64,000 nt of DNA, from the NCBI GenBank assembly GCA_014905825.1, contig JACGCN010000001.1, positions 4,030,001 through 4,094,000 on the forward strand, in the 5' to 3' direction. Below, in pieces: positions 1-10,545 of the stretch (its first letter is position 1; each line of letters starts with the position of its first letter). The position numbers and the translations under genes were made by a program. The stretch is from Lyophyllum atratum. Its lineage: Eukaryota > Basidiomycota > Agaricomycetes > Agaricales > Lyophyllaceae. The notes beneath the pieces were generated by a model that worked only from the letters and a program-made list of their open reading frames with translations, searched no databases and had not been told where the DNA came from.

Positions 1-1948
1 GACGACGCCCACTGCGGCTACGGGGCCGTGGTATCCTCAGACACCAGTACTCGCGTCCGTGCCCCTACCAGCGCCCACGAGTCCAGGCGGTGCGGTATAT
101 CCCAATCCCAATGCCGATCCTAACGCAATCGGGAGTGGGAGTAGAAATGGGAATGTGAGCACAGTGCCGTTACCACCGATACCGGGTTCTGGACATTCAC
201 CACGGCAGTTCCTCTTCCCGCTATCGAATGGAAGCTCGACGTCAGGGAGCACGACGAGGCCGGCGACTGCGCATGTTGGACCTGCTGCGACGTCGCCGAG
301 GGCGTTGCCGATGCCGCCGAGACCTGCGACGAGTGGGCATGGGGGTGGGGAGCGAAACGACGTGGATAAGGTGGAGAGGGAGAGGGAAAGGGAAAGGGAG
401 AGCGGAAAAGAGAAGGATAAGGAGCGCAAGAAGTGGTTTGGGCTGGGGCTGGGATCGGAGCCTGCGTTGGTGGTTAATGGTGGAGAACTCGAGGGGAATA
501 GGGAAGAACAGGGACAGGATGGGGGTGCTACCGTTGTGGGGGATGTGGCTCCGGACGCGAGTGTGTATGCGAATGGGAACGTTAATGGGACTGGGACCGG
601 GACTGGGAGTGGGAGCGGGAAGAGGGACAAGGAGCACAAGGACAAGGAGAAGAGCGGCAAGAGCGGGACGTGGTTTCCGAAGCGAAAGAGCTTCAGGCTT
701 GGGGAGAAGGGGATCAAGGGGATGGGGCGGTCGGAAGGCAAGGACAAGGACAAGGACACGGATGCGCCCCCCGCGTCTCCTGCTGTGCAGCGTGAAGAAC
801 CGTCAGCGACGACATGGCTCCGCACGTCCTTGCATCTACCACATAGGCGTACCTCGGAGTCGGCCGATGCGAACGCGAACGGACGTGGGCATGGAGAGTA
901 TCCGGTGGCAACAGAGGATCACACCTCGAACTCGCATTCGCAACACCGCCCACGACCGGTGTCGACGAACCTGAAGCATCCACAGTCGCTTTCGCATCTC
1001 CATCCAAACGCGCATGTCCAAGGGCAGCGTTTGTCGAATGGGGACGTGAGCCCGTCGCCATCGTCTTCGTCGTCTTTTGACTCGGAGTCTGTGGGGGGAA
1101 CACCTGTGTCGGCTGTCCCACCGCTGGCGGGCAAGGGGCGTAGTAATAGCGCCGCACCGCTGAGCCACCCGCACTCACATGGGGACCTGAACTCGGATTC
1201 GTATCAGAGCCACCACTCGGGCTCGCATGCACATCCCCTCCCGCGTCCGCCATCACGGCATCCAGCTCCGGCACCCCCGCCGCCACGATTGCACAGTTCC
1301 GTGTCCACACCGCCCACTTCTGCCACTACCACCTCAACTGCGACCGCCCGGAAATCCAGCACCGGCTTCGTACACACGCGGACGCTCCCCGAGGCACCGA
1401 GATCGCCTTCCACGCCTGAGCGGAAGAAGAGCCTTGCTAACTTCCCTGGATTCCGGAACCGGGATAAGGAACGGGGGAAGGAGCGTGAGAAGGAGAAGGA
1501 GAAAGTGAGGGTGTGGGACGCTGTGAGGCCTGCGACTGCAGGGCCTGAGGTTGGGCGGGAGCGCGAGAGGGAGAGGGAGAGGGAGAGGGAGAGGGAAAGG
1601 CCGCTGCCTCCTGTTCCTCCGATCGTTTCCCCTTCGCATTCGTTTCCCCATCAGCATCATCGGAGGGTGAACAGTGTGTTTGGGGCCGGGGAGGTCGAGG
1701 AGCCTATGTCTGTGCTAGTGGACGGCGAGGAGCGGTTGGCGGTGCCTGTTGGGCTTGCGTCGTTCGGGAGCGGAAATACCAGTGTTGCGAGCAGTACGGG
1801 GACAGGGGGGAGTACGAGTGCGGCGACTACCGGATTTAGGAAGGCGACGAGGAAGTTGAGCTTGACGGCGCCTATGCTTGGGTTTGGGAAACGGGATAAG
1901 GATAGGGATAGAGAGAGGGCTGCGCCTAGCTCCTTCCCGAGGGCATAG
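1..1948 (+). CDS. Low-complexity Ser/Pro/charged protein, 3' part
   Basis: The reading frame is open from base 2 of the window to the TAG at 1946-1948, so this is the 3' part (about 648 residues) of a longer gene whose 5' end is outside. No catalytic domain is visible. The protein is rich in Ser, Pro, Gly, Thr and His, with blocks of alternating Arg/Glu (around 385-400 and 1560-1600) and Lys/Asp/Glu. Short basic-aromatic islands occur, such as KKWFGLGLG, TWFPKRKSFRLG and RKKSLANFPGFRNRDK. Such islands are often the conserved parts of otherwise disordered fungal proteins, for example tails of kinases or scaffold proteins, and the missing N-terminal part may carry the defining domain. I do not recognise the family. 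Coding is supported by the very long open frame; antisense frames here are open because of base composition. Confidence 0.75.
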   Translation, partial: TTPTAATGPWYPQTPVLASVPLPAPTSPGGAVYPNPNADPNAIGSGSRNGNVSTVPLPPIPGSGHSPRQFLFPLSNGSSTSGSTTRPATAHVGPAATSPRALPMPPRPATSGHGGGERNDVDKVERERERERESGKEKDKERKKWFGLGLGSEPALVVNGGELEGNREEQGQDGGATVVGDVAPDASVYANGNVNGTGTGTGSGSGKRDKEHKDKEKSGKSGTWFPKRKSFRLGEKGIKGMGRSEGKDKDKDTDAPPASPAVQREEPSATTWLRTSLHLPHRRTSESADANANGRGHGEYPVATEDHTSNSHSQHRPRPVSTNLKHPQSLSHLHPNAHVQGQRLSNGDVSPSPSSSSSFDSESVGGTPVSAVPPLAGKGRSNSAAPLSHPHSHGDLNSDSYQSHHSGSHAHPLPRPPSRHPAPAPPPPRLHSSVSTPPTSATTTSTATARKSSTGFVHTRTLPEAPRSPSTPERKKSLANFPGFRNRDKERGKEREKEKEKVRVWDAVRPATAGPEVGRERERERERERERERPLPPVPPIVSPSHSFPHQHHRRVNSVFGAGEVEEPMSVLVDGEERLAVPVGLASFGSGNTSVASSTGTGGSTSAATTGFRKATRKLSLTAPMLGFGKRDKDRDRERAAPSSFPRA

Positions 1949-2940
1949 ATGGAGGAGATGGGAGCGGGATGCGGCTTGGCATGGGTATACTGGAACGCAA
2001 GTAATGCATTGGATGGGAAGGCAACTTCAAGGACGGACGGCGCGACTTCATACCATCGATATCATCATCATTCAAAACCACCCGAGCAGACATGACATTC
2101 AACTTTTTTTTCCTTGTCTTTCTTTTGTTTCTATTATCTTCCACTCTAACTTTATTCTCTTTTCTCTGTGCTATGAAGATCTCCTTGCTTTTTGTGCTTG
2201 CAGTACCCACCCATCATATGCGCTGGGACTCGGGAGGCTCTTGCAGGCGCGTATTTGCTGGAAGTTACTACCACAGTTGTGTGTCCATCTCTAGTTGTTG
2301 TCGTCTGCACTGCTTTGTTAGAACACGCTAATATGGTACCTGCTTGTATACCACCACTATATATCACCACAACCAACAATCCAAACTTGTATGATGTACC
2401 TATTGACAATGCATTGATTCTGTTCTTATTATTGGCTAAGATGAGTGTAAGGGCCCCGCTCACTTGAGCGTTGTTTGACAATACCAGAGGTATTGCATGC
2501 AGAACATCGACGTGGCCACCGTGATTTGCAAAAAATCGAGCGGTCCAAGCAGCTGGTTATATTTAGCAGCTTGACTCCAGATGAAACAATTGCGATAAGT
2601 GATAAGGCGACTGGGTTCGAGTCTAGCGACTGGTGCTGGCGCCGCTAACCATACCATAATCGTCCGTTTACCTATTCTCTGCCTCGTGATGAAGTGACAG
2701 AATCCAGATCCTAAACTCCCAACCCACTAAAGTCCGTAGAGAAGGGCGAACGCCTCCTGTAAGGTTTCGATTGCGCACTGGTATACCGCAAGCACAGTTA
2801 CGAGACAGGAGGAGCATCTTAATAAGGAACGTTGAAAGAAAGTGTCTGAATAAAATCGAGGCAAAAGATATCTTGGTTAAGATACAAATACCCACCTGAT
2901 ATGCCTCATCACCATGTATCACCCATCGATAAAGGCGCCT
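1949..2940. other. Intergenic, no gene seen
   Basis: About 990 bases between the 3' ends of the low-complexity gene and URM1 (convergent). No convincing coding exon is seen. Around 2536-2628 there is a tRNA-like pair of promoter boxes (CGAGCGGTCCAAG and GGGTTCGAGTCT), but the flanking arms do not close into an acceptor stem, so I do not call a tRNA gene. T-rich tracts at 2099-2160 may belong to the 3' UTR of the upstream gene. Confidence 0.5.
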
Positions 2941-3311
2941 CTACCCGCCATGCAGCGTCGAGATGAAGACGATCTCATCCTTGTCCTTGAGCACGTAGTC
3001 TCCCTCGCCTTCCAGTTCCCAATCCGTGTCGTTAACGAGAACCAGTATTCCTGGGCGGCTGTTTGACACAAGACATCAAGTCATGTACACAGATCGATAG
3101 AGAGACGAACGTACACAGTATCATTCTCCACGAACAGCTCAATCCGTTCCTTGAGGAGGTTGTCACGCAGGTGATTGATAAGGTATTGGAGATTGGTGGA
3201 TCCAGAGGTCGCAGGATCAACGCTGGGAATCGTCACGATGTGGGAGCGTTCATTTGAGAAAAGCAGCTCGAGCCCGCCGCTGAACTCGACCTTGATAGAG
3301 AGTGTGTTCAT
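2941..3311 (-). CDS. URM1: Ubiquitin-related modifier 1 (Urm1)
   Basis: Urm1 is a ubiquitin-fold sulfur carrier. Its C-terminal Gly-Gly is thiocarboxylated by the E1-like Uba4 and supplies sulfur for wobble-uridine thiolation of cytosolic tRNAs; it can also be conjugated to proteins. Two exons are read: 3311-3115 and 3058-2941, with an intron starting GTACGT and ending ACAG. They give 104 residues, close to the family's usual 99-101. The start [20 protein letters not shown], the middle block [15 protein letters not shown] and the end [11 protein letters not shown] match the family, and the di-glycine is exactly terminal. The splice restores [18 protein letters not shown] in frame. Confidence 0.95.
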
Positions 3312-3569
3312 CGCAAACGCCTGCGAGGAGAAGCAAAATCACGTGAAGCCACAAGAGAGAAAATCATTGTCAACGCGATGGCGGAGCATCGGCCCGTGGC
3401 GTCACCTTCGAGTTGTACGGTTCACGGTGACCTTACCTCGAAAGCACTTGATAGCAGGGTATGATACATTTGACACTGGTGGACAACTATACGCGTGTAG
3501 AAGATAGGCTTAGTCTACAGCGACCTCGCAGTGGTCGATTCGACCCAAACGGGCAGAAGCAACTTTTGC

Positions 3570-4928
3570 TCAGTCCACCTTGACGATCAACTTCCCAGTT
3601 GTCTTGCCTTCTACGAGATCGATTTGTGCCTGCCTGACACCATCAGAGGTAAATGGATACTCCTTGAAAACGTTGATCTTCAAAGTGCCATCCCCGATCA
3701 ACTCAAACACCTTCTTTCCATAATAATACGCTTCTTCTGGGGTATAGGTATAGTTCGTCATACTAAGGTGATCATGGCTCAGTGAAGTTACGGATAAGCA
3801 ATTGAAATGGACAAACGTGGGGCGAAGGAGAACCAGATTCTTCTCGACGAGACGCAAGGGAGAGAAAGGTTCAACGGGGCCAGAGGCGTTTCCAACAGAC
3901 ACGATCGTTCCCTTCCTCTTGGTGAGCTTGAAGTTGTTATCGAATCTATCATCCAAATTCATCAGCCGATATAAAACGCGCCATGAGAGAGATTGATCAC
4001 GTACGTATCTTTCCCAACACCGTCGAAAACAGCTTCCACCCCCTCTCCATTCGTGATTTCCAGCACACGCTTCACAGTATCCTCCACGGGATACAAAAGA
4101 ACATGGTCAGCGCCATGCTTCTTCGCAAGCTCTGCCTTCTGCGCTGTCGATGTCGTGCCAATTACGGTTGCGCCACGGGCGCGTCCGAGCTGCGCGAACA
4201 GCAGGCCAAGCCCACCAGCCACCGTGTGCACGAGGATCGTGTCACCCTTCTTCACCTTGTACGCCTCCTCAAAGAAACTGTACGCTGTCAGCGACTGTAG
4301 AAGACCGGCCGCCGCGGTGCGCGTTGAGACGTTATCTGGAACAGGGTAGACGGATTTCCAAGGGACGGAGATGTAGCTTGCATGGGTCCCGAGAAAGTCC
4401 TACAATTAACGGGCAGCCGGTAAATAATGCGCTTCTGCGCGTGTAGCACGAATGGACGTACTACTGCAACCTTTCCGCCGACTTTGAAACCATTCTTCTT
4501 GTAAGTTTCATTGTTGAGGACGGTCTCCTCGCTGGGGAGCGCAACGATAGTACCCGCAGCTTCTTTTCCCAGGGTCGCGGGCAGTTGCTTATACGGATAA
4601 AAGCCTTTCCTGTACACTGTTGTCAGTGCATGCGAGTGGATGAATAAGCGCATTGCCATTGGCGCGCTTACCGGTAGTACACATCAATGAAGTTGACTCC
4701 TAAATATTCCACCTTTGAGGTATTCAGTAGGGAATGCCTACGATATTGACTGAATCTTACTTTGATAACAATGGATCCAGAATCTGGCTTTGGGAAAGGA
4801 ATGGTTTTCTTCTCGATGACTTCGGGACCTCCGGTCTCCATCTCTATCAGCTGGTTGATTCTTCAGTTTACACGGGCAAAGCTTACCTCTGCAATAGTGA
4901 TCGCATCAGTGGTTGTAGGTAGGGACAT
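3570..4928 (-). CDS. ZTA1: NADPH:quinone oxidoreductase, zeta-crystallin type
   Basis: Zinc-free medium-chain dehydrogenase/reductase that reduces quinones or alpha,beta-unsaturated carbonyls with NADPH, linked to oxidative stress defence. At least five exons are seen. The first (4928-4887) encodes MSLPTTTDAITIAE, the second is 4841-4761, and then come YLGVNFIDVYYR, the GKEAAGTIVAL block, the dinucleotide-binding stretch DTILVHTVAGGLGLLFAQL, FDGVGKDTY, and the GTIVSVGNASGPVEPFSPLRL block. The C-terminus is GKLIVKVD. Block order and content follow yeast Zta1. The structural zinc cysteines of alcohol dehydrogenases are absent, as expected. It is transcribed towards URM1 in the same orientation, with about 260 bases between them. 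The exact borders of the exons around 4400 and 3770 were not fully resolved. Confidence 0.92.
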
Positions 4929-5125
4929 CTTTCGAGGCGACGCGATGAAATGGCGGGACAGAAGGGTTAGACGAGAAAGCGGGCGGGGTATGAAGTTGAA
5001 GAGCATATATCATAGCAATAGGCATGAGAGAATCGCGTCTTCATGATCTGCATAAACCTTCATCTTATCTTATCGAACCTATTTTTACATTACCCCTAAA
5101 GCCGAAAACCAAGAAATACTGGTGC

Positions 5126-6421
5126 TTATAGGACAAAGGCAGACGTAAGGACCTCATATATCAGACGTATCTGCTCGTTACGTTGCACCATCCCCGGCCT
5201 CTGCTCCCTCATCGAGTCCACTTCCTGAACAACGAGATCCTCGCTCAATGCACTTGGAAGAGCGTCCAATGGACAGGGTGGGAGTGCGGATGAAAGGGAC
5301 GGCCTACCGGGTGGCGGCAGGAAACCATATTTTCGGAGTAAAGACGACAGGGCGATGAAAGATCCAGTGCGCCCTATACCGGCAGAGCATCCCACGATGA
5401 TTGGAGGATCAGGGTCAGGCTGCGGGTCATCTGGACTTGTGGCGAGGGAGGTATCTCTATTCGTACTGTCTACAAGCCGGAGGAAAGCTAGTAGGCTCGC
5501 ACGGTCGTCATCATGTGGCACCCCATGGTCTGGCCAAGAGGTATAGAACATGTGCTGGAATGTGATGGTTTCCCGCCCGTCCACCACGCTGTATTCGTGC
5601 TCGTCTTCATCCACTTCCTCGGTGTCGCTGGTTTTGGTACCATCAATAGAAGATCGGCGAGTACCTTTCTTGGACTTGAGGGTGACAGGCACGAGCGAGA
5701 CGATACTGCGGGTACAATGCGCTTCTTCAATCGTTTCGCGCTCAAGCAGAATTACTTTAAGAGCGGGCGTGTCTCCACCCTCTGGCTGAATCACAGTAGA
5801 CTGTCCAACGTCACTAGGGAAATATGGGTGTGCTTTCCGCCGCCCATTCTCGATGTTGCTAGTGAGCTGGACTACCGTCCGCACACGACTCGTTTGTAGG
5901 CTTGAGTAAGCGGGATCAAGTAGTGACGCGGGCGGCGAAGTTGTAGACTGGAGCAAAATGCTCAGGAATGTGTGCGCAGTGTTGGGCAATGAGGCTTGTG
6001 AGGCGATCCACCACTTTTGACCATAATTTTCAAGAACCCAGCTGGCGTTGAGATACTTTCCTTCTTCTTCTCCCTGAGCGACGTTCAAGACGACCCGGGT
6101 CCTATCGTATGGGTGTATATCAAGGTAACGATTGCGAAGGTGATTGTCTGGACGTTGGCCGACAGCCACAGAGTAATGACCAGGTGGAATGGGGTTTTTT
6201 TGAGTGGGACTTTGTGATCTGAGGAACTTTGAGATGAATTGCTGAGCCTGACTGCGGCGGGCGGAAGGGGTACCGCGACTAGGTTCGGTGTGAGTTGGTC
6301 GCGGAATATAGCGAGCGGCTTCACGTTCCTCCTCGCGACTCTGCAGACATCTATACACGGAGAGCAAGTAGGTATTGGACGAATGTTTTGCTAGCCATGG
6401 CGGAATTTCCGACGGGCTCAT
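5126..6421 (-). CDS. Protein tyrosine phosphatase, classical fold
   Basis: Single-exon frame of 431 residues, length normal for a fungal PTP. It should hydrolyse phosphotyrosine through a cysteinyl-phosphate intermediate. Visible family elements are the substrate-recognition NRY at residues 97-99, the WPD loop (TSWPDHGVP, Asp about 297), and the P-loop CSAGIGRTG with nucleophile Cys345 and Arg351. A Q-loop-like stretch RPGMVQRNEQIRLIY follows near the C-terminus. The residue before the catalytic Cys is Gly (codon GGA), where the classical signature has His. An acidic, Ser-rich insert around 250-280 separates two core strands. The start MSPSEIPPWL is the first Met of the frame. The gene is divergent from EXO84, whose start is only 117 bases away, so the two share a short promoter. 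Substrates such as a MAP kinase cannot be deduced from sequence. Confidence 0.9.
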   Translation of the reverse strand: MSPSEIPPWLAKHSSNTYLLSVYRCLQSREEEREAARYIPRPTHTEPSRGTPSARRSQAQQFISKFLRSQSPTQKNPIPPGHYSVAVGQRPDNHLRNRYLDIHPYDRTRVVLNVAQGEEEGKYLNASWVLENYGQKWWIASQASLPNTAHTFLSILLQSTTSPPASLLDPAYSSLQTSRVRTVVQLTSNIENGRRKAHPYFPSDVGQSTVIQPEGGDTPALKVILLERETIEEAHCTRSIVSLVPVTLKSKKGTRRSSIDGTKTSDTEEVDEDEHEYSVVDGRETITFQHMFYTSWPDHGVPHDDDRASLLAFLRLVDSTNRDTSLATSPDDPQPDPDPPIIVGCSAGIGRTGSFIALSSLLRKYGFLPPPGRPSLSSALPPCPLDALPSALSEDLVVQEVDSMREQRPGMVQRNEQIRLIYEVLTSAFVL

Positions 6422-6538
6422 GATGGTGGACGACTCAGACGCCTGACAAGTGGCTGTGACAAGTGTGACTACTAGTACTACACGGCTTGACTTGCCAATT
6501 ATTGCCTGGTCGCTGCTCGCGACATCGACGGCACCAAA

Positions 6539-9500
6539 ATGCCAGAATCCTCACTTCGTACCCCTCGTCGTGCACCGACGCGCAAAGCGACTATCGCGCC
6601 ACCGCTGCCGGTGGGCCAGCCCATCCCGCGCGGTGCGCCCAAGTCTCGCGTTGACGACAGAATCAAGAAGCGTATGTCCATGCGCTATGCAGAGATGGTG
6701 GCCAGCCCCACAGATATGAGTGCCTTGCCTCCGATGCCTGGATTTCCCTCCGGTTCAGAAGGGATGATGAGCCTGGCAGCGGGAATGGGCATGATCGGAG
6801 ACGGCACCAACTTGAAGAGCCCCGGAGGGAAACCTTTGGATGATAAGAGGATCCTGGAAAGCGAAGCTTTTGACCCTGACTCTTGTGAGCGTTACGATAC
6901 TCCTGGAAACACTGGCATTATTGATATATGGGTATCCAGTCTTGAAGCTCAAGTTAGCGAATTCAACAGAGGCTGAGCTGCGCTCGCTCCAGTCATCACT
7001 CCGTGGTACTAAAGAGGAAACCAATTCTGAACTCCAACGGAATGTGTTCAAAAAGTGAGCTCCATGTCGTCCGTGAGTCTAACATGATCACTAACCACCT
7101 ACCACCCAGTTACGCAGAGTTCGTCACCATCTCAAAAGAGATCACGTCACTCGAGACGGAGATGCTAGAACTCAAGGACCTTCTCTCCGAATACAAATCC
7201 ATGCCATCCGTTCTCCACATTCCTGACCCCACAAATCAATCCTCGAACCCTAACGTACTATCAACCTATAAACGTTCATCCGTTGCCGACCTCCGCATCA
7301 TGTACTTCAACCAGATGCAAGAGCTGCACGCGCACATCGAGGGTGCGGCAAAATTTGCACCTACGACGCCTGGGAGACACGTCGTGGCTGAGGTGGAAGG
7401 TGTTCTGTCTTTGAATGCAGCGACATACAAAGTGGTGGGGCGCGTACGTTTCGTGGTGCTGGATGATCTGGTCCTCGTTGCGCGGAGACGAAGGCGGAAG
7501 GCCGCTGGTGAAGCATCTGGGAGCGGTGGTGGAACTGTCAACGAGGGGAAGCTCGTGGCGGAGAGATGTTGGCCGCTGAGCGAGATGCTGGTTCTGGATA
7601 CGAAGGATTCTCCGCGTGAGTATCTCATCTAATTGCAACAAATTCCAAATCTAAAGACGCCTTGAATAGGGATGACGAACGTTTTCAAGATCAGGCATGG
7701 GAAGGAGACTCATGTGTACAGGACCGAAAATCCCCAGGATAAAAAGTCTTTGCTTGCACAATTCCGCCACGTCGCTGAGGAGCTGGCAGCCAAGAAACGG
7801 AAAGAACGAGAGGGAGAGCACGAGAGGCGTAAAAGCATGTGGCAAGGAGGACCATCGGGAGGTGGAGATGTAAGTCCCTTGGGTCATCTTCCATGATTCG
7901 ATCGGTAACAGGTAGTATAGCGCTCCTCGTACATTGCTGCGCCCGATTGGATGGCAGACTTCGCAAGCAGGGGTGGAGAATTACCCGGAGTCGAGGTGGA
8001 GGCAGGGGCGAAGGAGAAAGCTGAGCGAGATGCTCGATGGGTAGGGGAGTGGGCTGACGATCTCACTGTCGCTATTGCCCTAAGGGAGTGGGACAAGGCA
8101 GTCACCCTCGTCGAAGAAGGTATGCGAACCCGCCATACACGTCCTGATATGCTAACTGAGGTCGTTCAAGGCAAAGCAAAGTTGTCAATCATGCCCCTTC
8201 TTGCTCACAAGCTACCTCCCTTGAATAGTCTCCTTACAAAATCCCTACTGGACTCCCTCTCCCTCCCCAGCGTCCGCAAGTCGACGGTGGTCTCCTTAAT
8301 CTCTTACCTCCTTCGTTTGAAAGCTGGGCCTGCGGCTCGAAGCACCTTCCTTCAGATGCGAACGAAGGTTTTGAAGGCACATGTCCGCAAGATCAGGTTC
8401 GAGGGCCATGTCGGCGCGTATGTGGGTGACCTGGCAGTCGTTTACTTCACTGGAATCAAGCATACGGCGGATTGGTTCTTGGCAAGTTTCAAGGAGAACG
8501 AGGTCGCGAGTGGTATGTATTCCAACCCTAACATCGCATTCACGACTCAAAATCGCTAACTTTATTTTATAGCATTTATTGAGTGGGCCAAAACCCAGAT
8601 AGAAGACTTTGGTGAGAACTTTAGGAAGCAAGTCTTCACCTCGGACGTCGATCGACAGGTGGTGGAAGATGCTCTGAAGATTACCTATACTCAAAGTAAA
8701 AAGGTTTGTGAGATGTATCTGCCTCAAAGGCAATACTTTGTCTAACCAATGTGAAATAGCTTCTGCAAGAATACGGGCTGGATTTCCGATACCTGCTCGA
8801 CGGGCTCCTTGTCGAAAAACCAAAAGAGCCCATGAAGCCTATTCCTCAATTCACGTTTGATGATCATCAGATGCCTAAGATCGAGGCAGTTCCCGCATCC
8901 CGCCGCCGCACACCAGCCCCGCCAAGCAACCCAACAACCCCGAACCCTCCTACACTGCAAGTCGATAATCTTGCACCACCAGGCTCTGCTATACGGTCCG
9001 CCCTGTCGCCCGCAGGCAACAGCCCACTCCTCTCCGCCGCCTCCGGCTACACCACTAACTCCAGCTACAGCAATGCCACCGCGGCATTGTACAACACCCC
9101 CAATGCCTCCGCCGTCTCGGCCTCCTTCAATCTACCTGGCTCGACCCGCGCGCCACCCGCCTCCGCCACTCTTCCACGCTCACGGACGCCTGTCTCGCCC
9201 GCCCCGCCTCGTGCACGGACCCCAGCGTCTGCTGCGCCTCCACGCTCACGTACCCCCGTCTCTGCAGCACCTCCCCGCTCTGCAGCACTTCGCCCACCCG
9301 CGTCCCCCCACCCGCCCCTCTCTGGTTCTGCAACAGGGCAGGACGTGCCCATGGCTTCGCCTGTCCCAAGACGCGCACGGGACCGCGATCGGGAGCGGGA
9401 CGAGGAGTGGACGTCTGATCGGGAACGCCCGCCACGTAGTTCGAGGAGCAGTCCTGTACCACCACCGCGGTCGTCGAATCGGCCGGGGAGCTCGGCGGGA

Positions 9501-9554
9501 CAGGCGCCGCGGTCGCCACTTGTGGCGATTCCGCAGAGGGAGGGGATGATTTAG
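6539..9554 (+). CDS. EXO84: Exocyst complex component Exo84
   Basis: Subunit of the octameric exocyst, which tethers secretory vesicles to the plasma membrane at growth sites such as hyphal tips. About eight exons give roughly 870-880 residues. The N-terminal Vps51/Exo84-type helical segment reads YLKLKLANSTEAELRSLQ, then LQRNVFK and NYAEFVTISKEITSLETEM. A PH-like domain follows (VEGVLSLNAATYKVVGRVRF to FRHVAEEL), and then the helical cullin-repeat-like region to about 8,850. The C-terminal 220 residues, encoded by the last exon, are Pro/Ser/Arg-rich and contain repeated (R)SRTPxSxAPPR modules, probably disordered. Splice evidence includes joining DSPR to MTNVFKIRHG across 7,615-7,671. The stop is TAG at 9552-9554. 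Confidence 0.92.
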
Positions 9555-10545
9555 GTATGTAGTGGGCAGAGCCTCGATGGTTTGGGGCTTGGGTGATGAT
9601 ATAATACCCTTAGCACATAATTGTTGATACCAGTACTGCAATGGAAGTGCGCTTTAGCCTTTCAGAACGGACATGAGCCTGTGGCACCCGAAGAATAGTG
9701 CATGTAATCTCAGCGCTGCTGGACAGCATGAACGGTTATCTTCGCCGGAGGCCTAGAAGCTGCATCAATGCAAAGTAAGACTTGTGTGTAACTGCGTGTT
9801 CCTATTCAGGAGCTAATGTGTACATGGTACAAGTGAGACATGGGGGATTCTGTGGATGGAGGGTGCAGATTTCTGACTGTGATGGGTCTCTATTGAGAGC
9901 CACAACCAACTACACTAGTTAGGAAACACGACAGAAGGGCCGACGAAACGTCACGTATTACCCGCGCGTTGCTGATCGCACTCATCCGCTCTACCCTGGG
10001 CTACCTCTTTCTCGAGACCGCACAGGCGAGAAGATCAGGAAAGCAAGCAGTGCCGACTCGAAGGAACGAGCGGGGGGAGATCAGTATTATCATCGGAGAC
10101 AACTTCAAGTCCTAATCATGTGATCTTGATCGTGATCGGCGATGGGCTGATGGCAATGCCATAACACAAGTAGGGCGCCGTTCCGCCGCAGAGCCCGCTA
10201 CTTCCACTTTTCGGCCAAGGTCAACCACTCAAAAAACTTGCATCACGCTGAACAGCAGAGTGCGGACCCTCACATGGCGTCCGAGGGGCGCAACACTGCA
10301 GCGACGAAAGGGGTCCTGACAGGCCCTGGGGTGGGACATCCAACATTGAAATAAAAACCCACGAGCAGGTGACCATGTGCGCGGTGGGCTTTAGTGGCCA
10401 AAGGGACGAGGTTTGCTAGAAACCCTTACGTAAAGTAGCGGGTATTGTTCCATGTCATTGTTCAAGTTCAAGTTCAACGATGGTCTTGCTCGTCCGCTGC
10501 TATCTGAAGCTATTTTGAGGGCCACTCGCATAACCGACATTTATC
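9555..10545. other. Intergenic, no gene seen
   Basis: About 990 bases between EXO84 and the Crinkler-kinase gene. No coding exon, tRNA or clear repeat was recognised. It includes the promoter of the downstream gene; I see no motif strong enough to call. Confidence 0.5.

Noticed and set aside
37..825. Long minus-strand open frame opposite the first gene
   Set aside because: It is a Ser/Leu/Pro mirror of the low-complexity plus-strand coding sequence; no domain and no independent start context.
2524..2641. tRNA-like sequence with A-box and B-box
   Set aside because: The acceptor arms do not pair and the anticodon arm is ambiguous. Possibly a tRNA-derived relic, not a gene.
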